Positions 49,963 to 59,109 of a stretch of DNA of 64,000 bases are shown here, one piece after another. The notes below the pieces were generated by a model. The model did no database searches, was not told the origin of the DNA, and saw nothing but the letters and a program-made list of their open reading frames with translations. The position numbers were made by a program, and so were the translations under genes. The stretch's first letter is position 1. Each line of letters begins with the position of its first letter. This DNA is from an uncultured Clostridia bacterium (GTDB lineage: Bacteria > Bacillota > Clostridia > Christensenellales > Borkfalkiaceae): contig CANQOT010000004.1 of assembly GCA_947625555.1 (NCBI GenBank), forward strand, positions 1-64,000, in the 5' to 3' direction.

Positions 49963-51906
49963 TCACGCTCTCTTTGCCTTCGTTTTTATAGGCTCTTCCT
50001 CCTTGGGCGCATCGGGCACGCGGACGAGGTAGAGCGTCGTAAACTTCGGCACGAGCATTTCGATAGAATAGGGCTTGCCGTGCGAAGGTTGCTTCTTGGC
50101 GGTGAGCGTCTTATGTTTGACCTTGCCCTCTCCCCCGTATTTTACATCGTCCGTGCAGAATACGATCTTATATTTGCCGTTTTTCTCGACGCCGAGACGG
50201 TAGTCCCAATAGTCTCCGCCCGAAAAACTCGTGACGGCGATGACTTCGCCCCCCTCTCTGTCGCGGCGGATGAAGGCGACGATGTTGCTGTCCGCATCGT
50301 CGGGAGAGATCCATTCGAAACCGTCCCAGCTGTCCTCCACGGCGTAGAGCGCGGGGTGCGTCTTGTAAAATTCGTTGAGCTCCCTCACGCAGACGGCGAG
50401 CTTTCCGTGCTTTTCGAATTGATCGCGAAGATAAAATTCGAGGCCGGTATTGTAGTTCCATTCGTCGAACTGCCCGAATTCATACCCCATGAAGTTGAGC
50501 TTTTTCCCGGGGTGCGCCATCTGGTAGCCGAGGAAGGAACGCACGCCCGCAAACTTTTCTTCGTAGCTCCCCGGCATTTTATTGATGAGCGAACCCTTCC
50601 CATAGACGACCTCGTCGTGCGAGATGGGCAGGACGAAATTCTCGGAGAAGGCGTACATCATCGAGAACGTCAGCTTGTTGTGATGATATCTCCTGTAAAG
50701 CGGGTCCTCGTGGAGGTAGGAGAGCACATCGTTCATCCAGCCCATGTTCCACTTGAAGTTGAAGCCGAGGCCGCCCATGGAAGCGGGCTTCGTCACCCCG
50801 CCCCACGCGGTGGATTCCTCCGCGATCATGAGGGCGTACGGGAAGCGTTTGAACACCGTCTCGTTGAGCCTGCGCAGGAAGTTGATCGCTTCGAGATTCT
50901 TGTTCTCGCCATAGATGTTGGGGACCCATTCACCGGGGCCCTTGTCGTAATCGAGATAGAGCATGGAGGCGACGGCGTCCACGCGGAGGCCGTCCACGTG
51001 GAATTTATCGAAGAAGAGGCATGCGCTCGAAATGAGGAAGGAGACGACCTCGTTCCTGCCGTAGTCGAAGCGGCGGGTGCCCCAGCTCTTGTGCTCCATG
51101 CGGTCCCACTGCCCGCTTTCGTAGAGCGTCTGGCCGTCAAATTCGAAGAGCCCGTGCGCGTCCTTGGGGAAGTGCGCGGGCACCCAATCGAGGATGACGC
51201 CGATCCCCGCCTTGTGGAAGCAGTCGACGAGATACATAAAGTCGTGCGGGGTGCCGAGGCGGGAAGTCACGGTAAAGTATCCCGTCACCTGATAGCCCCA
51301 CGAGCCGTCGAAGGGATATTCGGTGATGGGCATGAACTCGACGTGCGTGTAGCCCATCTCCTTGACGTAGCCGACGAGCACGTCGGCAAGTTCCCTGTAA
51401 GTATAATAGCCGCCCCCGTCGTGCTTCTTCCACGAGAGCAGGTTGACTTCATAGATATTGATCGGCGAGGTAAAGACGTTCTTTTGAGCGAGTTCTTCGA
51501 AGTAAGCCTTGTCCGTCCATTGGAACCCGTCGAGATCGAAGAGTTTGGACCCCGTCCACGGCGGCGTCTCGGAATGGAAGGCGACGGGATCGGCTTTGAG
51601 AAGCTGCCGCCCGTCCGCCGTCGTCACGCAATACTTGTAGATATCGTAATTGCCGAGACCGGGGATAAAGAGTTCGAAGGTCTCGCCGTCGATCATGCGC
51701 TCCATGAAATGGCTGTTGCGATCCCAGCCGTTGAAGTCGCCGACGACGGAGACGCTCTGCGCATGCGGCGCCCATACGCGGAACATGTAGCCCTCCGCGC
51801 CGTTGCGCGTCTCTCTGTGCGCGCCCAAAGTCTCGTAGATCCGGTCGTTGTTTCCCTGATGATAGAGATGAAGCGGGAAGTCGGTGTACCTCTCGTTTTT
51901 TGCCAT
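49963..51906 (-). CDS. glgB: 1,4-alpha-glucan branching enzyme
   Basis: A 647-residue GH13/CBM48 enzyme. CBM48 with [20 protein letters not shown] at residues 40-60. The barrel motifs are [20 protein letters not shown], nucleophile Asp in [16 protein letters not shown], Glu in [12 protein letters not shown] and [16 protein letters not shown] beta C-terminal domain with a Lys-rich tail follows. It introduces alpha-1,6 branches. First gene of the operon glgB-C-D-A-P-GH13, under the promoter at 51975-52003. Confidence 0.97.
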   Translation of the reverse strand: MAKNERYTDFPLHLYHQGNNDRIYETLGAHRETRNGAEGYMFRVWAPHAQSVSVVGDFNGWDRNSHFMERMIDGETFELFIPGLGNYDIYKYCVTTADGRQLLKADPVAFHSETPPWTGSKLFDLDGFQWTDKAYFEELAQKNVFTSPINIYEVNLLSWKKHDGGGYYTYRELADVLVGYVKEMGYTHVEFMPITEYPFDGSWGYQVTGYFTVTSRLGTPHDFMYLVDCFHKAGIGVILDWVPAHFPKDAHGLFEFDGQTLYESGQWDRMEHKSWGTRRFDYGRNEVVSFLISSACLFFDKFHVDGLRVDAVASMLYLDYDKGPGEWVPNIYGENKNLEAINFLRRLNETVFKRFPYALMIAEESTAWGGVTKPASMGGLGFNFKWNMGWMNDVLSYLHEDPLYRRYHHNKLTFSMMYAFSENFVLPISHDEVVYGKGSLINKMPGSYEEKFAGVRSFLGYQMAHPGKKLNFMGYEFGQFDEWNYNTGLEFYLRDQFEKHGKLAVCVRELNEFYKTHPALYAVEDSWDGFEWISPDDADSNIVAFIRRDREGGEVIAVTSFSGGDYWDYRLGVEKNGKYKIVFCTDDVKYGGEGKVKHKTLTAKKQPSHGKPYSIEMLVPKFTTLYLVRVPDAPKEEEPIKTKAKRA

Positions 51907-51974
51907 AAATGCTCCTTCGCCGAATATGGTTTGAATTTGGTATATCCCCCATATAAGCTAATATACCGAATCAT

Positions 51975-52003
51975 ATTATACTATATTTATGTGCGGGTTT
52001 CAA
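51975..52003 (-). promoter_or_regulatory. Glycogen operon promoter with structured leader
   Basis: Minus-strand TTGAAA, 17 bases, TATAAT (plus 51975-51980). The roughly 60-base leader includes an inverted repeat GGTATAT...ATATACC and a good AAGGAG before the ATG at 51906. Confidence 0.8.
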
Positions 52004-52071
52004 TAGCGGAGAGGAAATTTCTCCTGCGATTCCCAAAGTTTTTTATAAAATTACGCCGAATATAAACATGG

Positions 52072-52093
52072 TCCCGAGGCGTTTGCCCCGGGA
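52072..52093 (-). terminator. Hairpin directly after murC
   Basis: Minus-strand TCCCGGGGC-aaac-GCCTCGGGA immediately follows the murC stop. The T-run is poor (ATGTTTATATT), so termination may be partial. Confidence 0.6.
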
Positions 52094-53416
52094 TCAATCG
52101 AGAATGCTCTTTGCGATGCCGTAGATATCCCCCGCGCCGAGCACGAGGATGAGATCGCCCGGCGCGAGATTTTCCGCCAGCCGTTTTTTGAGTTGCATCG
52201 GGCTCTGCACATAGCGCGCGTCGGGGATCTTGCCCGCAAGGACCGCGGCGCTCCCCTCGAAGAGGTATTCTTCCCGCGCCGAAAAGGTGGAATAGATGAT
52301 GGGCTTTTCGCTCTTTTTGAGCACGGAGACGAACTCCTGCATGAAATCGCGGGTGCGCGTGTAGGTGTGCGGCTGAAAGACTACGCGCAGCGTTCCCGTG
52401 CAGAGGCGCCCTGCGGTGGAGATGGTCGCCGCAAGTTCGCGCGGATGGTGCGCATAGTCGCAGACGACGGGCACGCCGCAAAGCGCGCCGATGTGTTCGA
52501 ACCTGCGGCGCACCCCGCGGAAGGCTTCGAGCCCCGCCTTGATCTCCGTCCCGCTCGCCCCCGAAAGTCTTGCCGCCGCATACGCCGCGAGGGCGTTATA
52601 GATGTGCACCCTTCCCACAATGGGAAGTTTGATGCGTACGACGGGGTTGCCCTCTTCGGTGACGGTGAACGCATATCTCTCGTGCGCCGCGCGGATGCCC
52701 TCCGCCCTGATCTCCCCCGCATTCAGGCCAAAGGAGAGGGTGTGCGGAATTGCGCGCGCATGTGCGTCGTCGGCATTGACGATGACGTGCGCGGCCCGTT
52801 CGGCAAAACTTCGGTAGGCGCCGAAAAGCTCCTCGTCCGAACGGTAACAGTCGGTATGGTCGCGGTCACAGTTCAAAATGACCGCGATATCGCTTTTGAG
52901 CGCCAGAAAGCTGCGTTGAAATTCGCACGCCTCGGTGACGAAGTACTCCTTCCCCGAGGAAAAATAATTGCCGAAGGCGAGATCTTCCCCGCCGATATGG
53001 CAGGTAAAGGGTTTCTTGGCCGCAAGGAGAACGTGCGAAAGCATGCACGAGGCCGTCGTCTTTCCGTGGCAACCCGCAACGGAGAGGACGTGCGGATATC
53101 CCTCCGCGATCTTGCCCAAAAGCTCCGCGCGCGGCATCAGACGTTTCCCTGCCCTCTTTGCCGCCGCAAGTTGCGGGTGCCCTTCGCCGATGGCGCCCGT
53201 ATAGACGACGCACTCCTCCGTGATCTGCTCGCTTTCTCCGATATGGACGGGGATCCCCCGCCCGCGGAGCATGCGCGTATAGTCTCCCTCTGCCGCATCG
53301 CTCCCGCGGCACAGCGCTCCGCGGTCCTGCATGATACATGCAAGGGCGCTCATACTGACCCCGCCGATGCCGATGAAATAGAAGCTCTTCGGGAGAGCGG
53401 CATCTTCAAAGCACAT
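52094..53416 (-). CDS. murC: UDP-N-acetylmuramate-L-alanine ligase
   Basis: A 440-residue Mur ligase. The N-terminal Rossmann domain has FYFIGIGGVSMSALACIMQD, the ATP loop is SVAGCHGKTTASCMLSHVLL, then NCDRDHTDCYRSDEELFGAY, GVRRRFEHIG and VCDYAHHPRELAATIS, and a C-terminal domain ends near LVLGAGDIYGIAKSIL. It adds L-Ala to UDP-MurNAc in peptidoglycan synthesis. Slightly shorter than average with all motifs present. Confidence 0.96.
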   Translation of the reverse strand: MCFEDAALPKSFYFIGIGGVSMSALACIMQDRGALCRGSDAAEGDYTRMLRGRGIPVHIGESEQITEECVVYTGAIGEGHPQLAAAKRAGKRLMPRAELLGKIAEGYPHVLSVAGCHGKTTASCMLSHVLLAAKKPFTCHIGGEDLAFGNYFSSGKEYFVTEACEFQRSFLALKSDIAVILNCDRDHTDCYRSDEELFGAYRSFAERAAHVIVNADDAHARAIPHTLSFGLNAGEIRAEGIRAAHERYAFTVTEEGNPVVRIKLPIVGRVHIYNALAAYAAARLSGASGTEIKAGLEAFRGVRRRFEHIGALCGVPVVCDYAHHPRELAATISTAGRLCTGTLRVVFQPHTYTRTRDFMQEFVSVLKKSEKPIIYSTFSAREEYLFEGSAAVLAGKIPDARYVQSPMQLKKRLAENLAPGDLILVLGAGDIYGIAKSILD

Positions 53417-53498
53417 ACTTCATCTTATGACGGGGTCGCCTCAAATGTGAGAAAATCATATTTTTTTTGTAAAATTGTAAGTTTTTTTAATAAATCTA

Positions 53499-53527
53499 TT
53501 GAAATTTTCAATGAAGTATGATAATAT
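53499..53527 (+). promoter_or_regulatory. spoVG promoter with palindromic operator-like sequence
   Basis: TTGAAA, 17 bases, TAATAT (53522-53527). A perfect palindrome ATTGAAA-t-TTTCAAT (53498-53512) overlaps the -35 and could be a regulator site. Confidence 0.7.
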
Positions 53528-53555
53528 ACTGAATATAGAACAGAGGAGGAAAAAT

Positions 53556-53822
53556 ATGGAAATAGGTGACGTTCGCATTCGCCTCGTGCAGAATACGGAA
53601 GGCATTCTCCGAGCAGTCGCCTCCATCACGATCGACGGTTGCTTTGTCGTTCACGACATCAAGATCTTCGAACGCGACGGAGAAACGTTTATCGCTATGC
53701 CCAGCCGTAAGACGCCCGACGGAGAATACAAAGACATCGCGCACCCCATCAATTCCGAGACCCGTGAACTTATCCGCGATGCGATCTTAACGCAATATGC
53801 CGCATTAAAGGCGGCCGACTGA
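53556..53822 (+). CDS. spoVG: SpoVG family RNA/DNA-binding regulator
   Basis: An 88-residue Spo[42 protein letters not shown], then [20 protein letters not shown] and [10 protein letters not shown]. SpoVG binds nucleic acid and modulates sporulation and division genes. Strong GAGGAGG ribosome site. It is divergent from murC, with which it shares a 139-base intergenic region. Confidence 0.97.
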   Translation: MEIGDVRIRLVQNTEGILRAVASITIDGCFVVHDIKIFERDGETFIAMPSRKTPDGEYKDIAHPINSETRELIRDAILTQYAALKAAD

Positions 53823-53844
53823 ACGGATTTAGCCCTATCAAAGT

Positions 53845-53877
53845 AAAAGCGCACCGCTTTGAGCGATGCGCTTTTTT
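53845..53877. terminator. Bidirectional terminator spoVG / cold-shock gene
   Basis: AAAAGCGCA...TGCGCTTTT, a 9-bp stem with an inner CGCT-ttg-AGCG stem, followed by TTTTTT, between convergent genes. Confidence 0.9.
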
Positions 53878-53893
53878 CTGTTCTCGTTGATTT

Positions 53894-54112
53894 TTACGAA
53901 ACAACTACAACGTTGACGGCGCGGAGTTTCCCGCTGTCCTTGGGATCGGGTTCCGCTTCGAAGGTGACTTTCTGCCCTTCCTTCAACGTACGGAACACAC
54001 CCGGCTCCGCCTGGATGGCAGAGAAGTGGACGAAGATATCGTCCCCGCCTTCATCGTTGGAGATAAAGCCGTAGCCTTTGCCGTCATTGAACCATTTTAC
54101 AGTTCCGTTCAC
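53894..54112 (-). CDS. Cold-shock domain protein
   Basis: A 72-residue CSD protein. A GTG start at 54112 is chosen because AGGAGGT sits 6 bases upstream; it gives [20 protein letters not shown] with RNP1 (KGYGFI) and RNP2 (DIFVHFSAI). It binds single-stranded RNA as a chaperone. Length is slightly over the usual 66-70. Its promoter at 54162-54190 leaves a roughly 43-base leader. Confidence 0.95.
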   Translation of the reverse strand: MNGTVKWFNDGKGYGFISNDEGGDDIFVHFSAIQAEPGVFRTLKEGQKVTFEAEPDPKDSGKLRAVNVVVVS

Positions 54113-54161
54113 AATACTACCTCCTATCATGTGCGCCTGTATATCTGCGCACCGTTATACA

Positions 54162-54190
54162 TTTTAGCAGTAACGGGCGCACTTGTCAAT
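54162..54190 (-). promoter_or_regulatory. Cold-shock gene promoter
   Basis: Minus-strand TTGACA, 17 bases, TAAAAT (plus 54162-54167). Confidence 0.8.
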
Positions 54191-54207
54191 ACTCCGCCCG
54201 AAAATTT

Positions 54208-56019
54208 TTAATTCTTTTTCAAATATTCCCGCATGAACGCCGTGCTTGCCGCGGTGAAATCGGCCAGTTCTTCGGGTTTGAGCGGGCGGTAATTCATGAG
54301 CGCGAGGAGATAAATATAGTTGATGGCAGCCTTTTTTTGCTCCTCCCCCGCATCCTTTATCATGCGTACGGCCTCACAGCTGGAGTTGACGACGAGGGTG
54401 ATCTCCTGCTCCGCGGCGTCGATGCCGTAGAAGTTGTTCATCTCCGACATCCTCCGCATAAATTCGGAGACGTTGACGACGGCGGGCACCGCAGCGTTTT
54501 TGAGTTTTTCCGTCTTGACGGTGATCTTTTTCTCTTTGAGAGCCTCTTGGAAGAGATCGAGGATGGCCTTGTCCTCTTCCCCCTCTTCTTTCAGAGCCCC
54601 CGCGATGTCGGCGTCGATGCGGAGGAATCTTACGCGGGTGGGCGCTTTATATTCCAAATAGCTGATGAAGTGCGGGTCGATGTAGGTATCGCAGCGGATG
54701 GCGTCAAGCCCCGCTTCCTTGAACATTGCGATATATTGCGCCTGCTTGTTCTCGTCCGAGACGTAATAGACGGCCTGCGGTTCCTTGCCGTTTTTCGCGT
54801 CCTCGGCGGAAACTTCCTCCCCGAAGAAGCTCTCGATCGGGCGGTATTCCCCCGCGAGATTTTTGTAGATGATGATATCCTTGACTTTTTTATAGAACTC
54901 TTCGTCCTTGATACAGCCGAATTTGACGAAGGTCGCAAGATCTTGCCAGCACGCCTCGTATTTTGCGCGGTCGTTCCGGAAGAGGTCGCAGAGCGCATCG
55001 GCCACCTTTTTCGTGATATATTTCGCGATCTTCTGCACCTGCCTGTCATTTTGCAGGAAGGAACGGGAGACGTTGAGCGGGATATCGGGGCAGTCGATGA
55101 CGCCGTTCAGAAGCATCAAAAATTCGGGAATGACTTCCTTGATATTGTCCGCGATATAGACCTGGTTGCAGTAGAGCTTGACCTTGCCGCGTTCGAGCTC
55201 CACCTTCTTTCTGACCTTCGGGAAGTAGAGGATGCCCTTGACGCGGAAGGGATATTCCATATTGAGGTGGATCCAGAAGAGCGGTTCCTCGTAGTCGCGG
55301 AAGGTCTCGCGGTAGAAGGTCTTGTATTCTTCTTCGGTGCATTCCTTGGGCTGTTTCGCATAGAGCGGAAGGGGCGTATTGACGGGCTTATCCTCCTCCC
55401 CCTTGGGATCGAGATAGATCTCGTAAGGCATAAAGGAGCAATATTTATCGAGGAGTTCGCGGATCCTGCCCGATTTCAAAAACTCCTTCTCTTCTTCCGC
55501 GATGTGCATCACGATTTTGGTGCCGCGCGTCTCCTTGTCGCACGCGTCGATGGTGTAGGTGCTCTCGCCGTCCGATTCCCAGTGCACGCCCTGCGCTCCG
55601 TCCTTATACGACTTGGTGAAGATCTCGATGTTGTCCGAGACCATATAGGCGGAGTAAAAGCCGAGCCCGAAGTGCCCGATGATGCCTTCCCCGCCCGCTT
55701 TCTCGTATTTTTCGAGAAAATCGGCGGCGCCCGAGAAGGCGATCTGAGTGATGTATGTCTCGACTTCCTCTTCCGTCATGCCGATGCCGTTATCCTCGAC
55801 GGTGAGCGTCCCCGCCTTTTCGTCGGTCGTGACGGTGATCTTGTAGGCGCCCTCTTCCTGCGCCTCGCCGAGCGAGACGAGCTTTTTGAGCTTGGTGATG
55901 GCGTCCGATGCGTTCGCGACGATCTCGCGGAGAAAGATATCCTTCTCGGAGTAGAGCCACTTCTTGATGATGGGCATCATGTTTTCGCTGGAAATTTTGA
56001 TATTGCCTTGTCTTGCCAT
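54208..56019 (-). CDS. htpG: Molecular chaperone HtpG (Hsp90)
   Basis: A 603-residue Hsp90. The N-terminal ATPase has LFLREIVANASDAITKLKKL, VEDNGIGMTEEEVETYITQI and IGHFGLGFYSAYMVSDNIEI. The middle domain includes FPKVRKKVELERGKVKLYCN and QVYIADNIKEVIPEFL; the C-terminal dimer domain is near 500-603. Full length for the family. It folds and stabilises client proteins under stress. Its promoter overlaps the upstream gene's terminator. Confidence 0.97.
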   Translation of the reverse strand: MARQGNIKISSENMMPIIKKWLYSEKDIFLREIVANASDAITKLKKLVSLGEAQEEGAYKITVTTDEKAGTLTVEDNGIGMTEEEVETYITQIAFSGAADFLEKYEKAGGEGIIGHFGLGFYSAYMVSDNIEIFTKSYKDGAQGVHWESDGESTYTIDACDKETRGTKIVMHIAEEEKEFLKSGRIRELLDKYCSFMPYEIYLDPKGEEDKPVNTPLPLYAKQPKECTEEEYKTFYRETFRDYEEPLFWIHLNMEYPFRVKGILYFPKVRKKVELERGKVKLYCNQVYIADNIKEVIPEFLMLLNGVIDCPDIPLNVSRSFLQNDRQVQKIAKYITKKVADALCDLFRNDRAKYEACWQDLATFVKFGCIKDEEFYKKVKDIIIYKNLAGEYRPIESFFGEEVSAEDAKNGKEPQAVYYVSDENKQAQYIAMFKEAGLDAIRCDTYIDPHFISYLEYKAPTRVRFLRIDADIAGALKEEGEEDKAILDLFQEALKEKKITVKTEKLKNAAVPAVVNVSEFMRRMSEMNNFYGIDAAEQEITLVVNSSCEAVRMIKDAGEEQKKAAINYIYLLALMNYRPLKPEELADFTAASTAFMREYLKKN

Positions 56020-56054
56020 AAAAATGCTTCCTTTTGGGTATGATTTTTCCTCGT

Positions 56055-56090
56055 TTTATATAAACAAAAAAATCCGCCTTCAAGCGGATT
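56055..56090 (-). terminator. Terminator with the htpG promoter's -35 box in its loop
   Basis: Minus-strand AATCCGC-TTGAAG-GCGGATT followed by a T-run ends the ispH-S1 transcript. The loop TTGAAG is also a -35 box, placed 17 bases before TATAAA (plus 56055-56060), facing htpG. One element thus stops one gene and starts the next. Confidence 0.75.
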
Positions 56091-56107
56091 CTTTGAATTT
56101 CGGAAAA

Positions 56108-58339
56108 TTATTTCTTGTCGTTGAGGTTGCAGAGCTCGGAGATGGATGCGCCGAAGGACGTGCCCTCTTTCCATTCCCTGTACTCTTCCTCGTCGTCGTT
56201 GGCGGGAACATTGCGGCGGCCGCCCTTCTTTACCTTCACGGGACGGTTTTCCTCGTGTTCGGGCCGAGGTTCGTATTCGGGACGGGGTTGGAGCGCCTTG
56301 ATGGAGAGCGTGATCTTGTGTTCGGCGGGGCTGAACGCAAGGATCTGCGCATCGACCTCTTCGCCGATCGTGAGGACGCTCGTGGGATTTTCCAGCCACT
56401 CGTGGGAGATCTGGGAGACGTGCACGAGGCCGTCGATGCCCTTTTCGATCTCGACGAAGGCGCCGAAGGGAACGATGCGGACGACTTTGCCGTGAACGAC
56501 ATCGCCGACGGCATACTTCTCTGCGGCGAGATCCCAAGGCTGAGGTTGAAGCTGCTTGTAGCCGATGGAGACCTTCTTATTTTCGGGGTCGATTTTGAGG
56601 ACCTTAAATTCGTAGTGTTTGCCGATCTCGAGCACGTCGGTGACGGCCTTGACGCCCGTCCAGCTCAAATCGGAGATGTGCGCGAGGCAATCGAACCCGT
56701 TGACGGAGACGAATGCGCCGAAGGAGGTCACGCGTTCCACCCTGCCGTCGACGACGTCGCCGACCTGGATGGTCGAGAAGAAGTTCTCTTCTTTCGCGGC
56801 CTTTGCCGCTTCGCGCTCTGCGCGCTCCGCTTCGAGGATGACGCGCTGGGAGGCGATGATCTCCTTCCTGCGTTCGCTGCGGATCTCGATGAGCTTCAAG
56901 CGAAGGGTCTTGCCCTTGTATTTTTCGAGGTCGGCCACATAACCCATACGGATCTCGCGGCGGGGCACGAACACGAGGTAGGTGCCGAGCTCGGCCGTAA
57001 GGCCGCCCTTGTTGATGTCGGTACAGACGACGGAGAACTCTTTCCCGGCCTTGATATCTTCAAGGAGAGCTTCCTCTTCCTTGATCTTTCTCACGAGCTT
57101 TTGGGAGAGCTGCGTGGGACGGACGGCGGTGACCATGACTTCGATCTCTTCGCCCGCCTTTGCCTTCTCCTCATATACCTTGCGGTCGTACTCCTCGCAG
57201 TCGAGTTCAGCCTTGGGGATGCTGTTCTCGAGTTTGCCCGAGCCGGAGACGAAGATGCCTTCGTCGGTTGCGGAAACGATGCGGACCTTGATGATCTGGC
57301 CCTTCTTGTAGCGTTCTTCGCGGTCGATCTCGGCAAGGACTTTATCCATCGCGGAATTGGATACCGCGGGCTCTTCCGCCTTGACTTCTTCGGCTGCCGG
57401 AGCAAGTTCCGGCTCCTTCACTTCTTCAGCCGCAGGAGCGGTGATTTCCGCTGCCTCTTCTGCCTTGACTTCTTCCGCGATCACGGTTTCGGTCTCCTGT
57501 ACTTCCGCCTTGTTTTCTGCCATCTTGAAAAGAACCTCCCGGGTGACCCAATCGGGAGTGCTCGCTCCCGCAATGACGCCGACCCTATCAAAAAATTTGA
57601 CTTTTTCATATTCGAACGCATCTGCGTCATGGATGAAAAATACAGGTTTCCCATGAGCCGATACGAGTTCGCCGAGACGTTTTGTGTTGCTGCTCTTGCG
57701 CCCGCCGATGACGATCACGGCATCGCACGTGCGCGCAAGATAGGCCGCTTCACTTTGCCTACAAGCAGTAGTATAACAAATTGTCGGAAAAATCACAAGT
57801 GTTTTAAGGCTAACTTTTTGAAGATTTTCGCGGATTTTGAAAAATAATTTCTCCGAAAAGGTGGTTTGAGCCACCAAAGCGACCTCTTTTCCGCTCAAAT
57901 CGGCGAGATCTTCTTCCGCGGAGGCGACGACGCGCGTCTCGCCCTCGGCCCAGCCGAGGAGCCCCTGCACTTCGGGGTGGTCGCGATCCCCCGCAATGAC
58001 GATGCACTTCTTCGCGCGGCTCTCTTCCCGCACGATCGCCTGCGTCCGCGCGACGAACGAGCAGGTGCAGTCGACGACCTCGATCCCCCTCGCCCTGCAT
58101 TCCTCAAAGACGGATGCGGGCGCGCCGTGGGAACGGATGAGGAGGCGAGCGCCCTGCGGGACTTCCCCCACGCTTTGCACCGTCTTGATGCCGCGGGCGG
58201 CGACCTTTTCGACGACGGCCTCGTTATGGATGAGCTCGCCGAGGACATAGGTATTTTCGGGCGGGACCCGGAGCGCCGTCTCTACTGCGCGCTTCACTCC
58301 GCTGCAAAATCCGCTGTGTTTGGAGACGATGACCTTCAC
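56108..58339 (-). CDS. ispH: IspH-S1 fusion: HMBPP reductase plus four S1 domains
   Basis: A 743-residue bifunctional protein. Residues 1-278 are IspH. The Fe-S cysteines are in SKHSGFCSGVKRAVETALRV, VDCTCSFV and ICYTTACRQSEAAYLAR; GGRKSSNTKRL and AGASTPDW follow. It makes IPP/DMAPP in the last MEP step. A Glu/Ala/Pro linker (280-335) leads to four S1 RNA-binding domains (about 345-690; DVVDGRVERVTSFGAFVSVN, DVVHGKVVRIVPFGAFVEIE), like ribosomal protein S1. This fusion is known in Clostridia. It overlaps plsC by 4 bases. Confidence 0.96.
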   Translation of the reverse strand: MKVIVSKHSGFCSGVKRAVETALRVPPENTYVLGELIHNEAVVEKVAARGIKTVQSVGEVPQGARLLIRSHGAPASVFEECRARGIEVVDCTCSFVARTQAIVREESRAKKCIVIAGDRDHPEVQGLLGWAEGETRVVASAEEDLADLSGKEVALVAQTTFSEKLFFKIRENLQKVSLKTLVIFPTICYTTACRQSEAAYLARTCDAVIVIGGRKSSNTKRLGELVSAHGKPVFFIHDADAFEYEKVKFFDRVGVIAGASTPDWVTREVLFKMAENKAEVQETETVIAEEVKAEEAAEITAPAAEEVKEPELAPAAEEVKAEEPAVSNSAMDKVLAEIDREERYKKGQIIKVRIVSATDEGIFVSGSGKLENSIPKAELDCEEYDRKVYEEKAKAGEEIEVMVTAVRPTQLSQKLVRKIKEEEALLEDIKAGKEFSVVCTDINKGGLTAELGTYLVFVPRREIRMGYVADLEKYKGKTLRLKLIEIRSERRKEIIASQRVILEAERAEREAAKAAKEENFFSTIQVGDVVDGRVERVTSFGAFVSVNGFDCLAHISDLSWTGVKAVTDVLEIGKHYEFKVLKIDPENKKVSIGYKQLQPQPWDLAAEKYAVGDVVHGKVVRIVPFGAFVEIEKGIDGLVHVSQISHEWLENPTSVLTIGEEVDAQILAFSPAEHKITLSIKALQPRPEYEPRPEHEENRPVKVKKGGRRNVPANDDEEEYREWKEGTSFGASISELCNLNDKK

Positions 58340-59109
58340 TTCTTATCCTTTTTTCCCTTTTTGCGCGATGCGCGGAATTGGTCGCGGATGGCATACATGC
58401 GGTCGCGCAGACCTTCATCCAACTTTTCGTATTCTTCGGGCGAGACCTTGCGGTCGTAACAATCGGGAAATTCGACGGGATCGCCGAACACGACGTGCGT
58501 CACGCGCAGAAAGCGCGGACGGTCGATGATGACGAAGGGTATGATGGGAGATTTCGTCTTGACCGAGAGCATGGCGGCGCCCCCCTGGAAGGGCAAAAAT
58601 TCATCGCCGCCCGTGCGGTTGCGCGTCCCCTCGGGGAACATGCAGATCTTATCCCCCGCTTTGAGCACGCGCACGGCCTCCATGAGGGCCCTGACGTCGG
58701 AACCGTCCCTCGCGACGCCGATCGCGCCGATGCGCTCCCCCCACTTCCAGAGGATGGGCGCCTCCAAAATGGACTTTTTGCAGATATAATGGATGCCCTC
58801 CCAAGTGGTGCGGATGGGATAGAACACGTCGAACATGTGATAGTGGTTGCCGACGAAGATGCACGCGCCTTCCCCCGTTTTCTTGTTCCCGTGGATGCGG
58901 TACGGGAAGAAGATCATGTGGAAGAACCCGAGAAAAGCATGCAAAAAACTCATGAACGGGCTCACGTGCCGCCCGTTCTTTTTAACTTTGAAGGTGCGGG
59001 GCTTGCGGTTGGCGTCGAGGCGTTTTTGCTTGATCTTTGCCTTCCGCGCGGCTTTTTTCTCCGCACGCGTAAGTTTTTTGGGCTCTCCGAAAGCAGCTTG
59101 ATCGGCCAT
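58336..59109 (-). CDS. plsC: 1-acyl-sn-glycerol-3-phosphate acyltransferase
   Basis: A 257-residue acyltransferase. A Lys-rich N-terminal 45 residues precede a membrane-associated helix (FMSFLHAFLGFFHMIFFPYR), the HX4D motif in VGNHYHMFDVFYP and the PEGTRNRTGGDEFLPF motif with Glu-Gly-Thr-Arg. It makes phosphatidic acid. It overlaps its neighbours on both sides: the cmk-plsC-ispH-S1 order common in Clostridia. Confidence 0.93.
   Translation of the reverse strand: MADQAAFGEPKKLTRAEKKAARKAKIKQKRLDANRKPRTFKVKKNGRHVSPFMSFLHAFLGFFHMIFFPYRIHGNKKTGEGACIFVGNHYHMFDVFYPIRTTWEGIHYICKKSILEAPILWKWGERIGAIGVARDGSDVRALMEAVRVLKAGDKICMFPEGTRNRTGGDEFLPFQGGAAMLSVKTKSPIIPFVIIDRPRFLRVTHVVFGDPVEFPDCYDRKVSPEEYEKLDEGLRDRMYAIRDQFRASRKKGKKDKK

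Noticed and set aside
57755..57800. AT-rich patch in ispH with TAGTATAAC resembling the repeat
   Set aside because: It encodes the essential cysteine motif region ICYTTACRQ and has no palindrome or core match.
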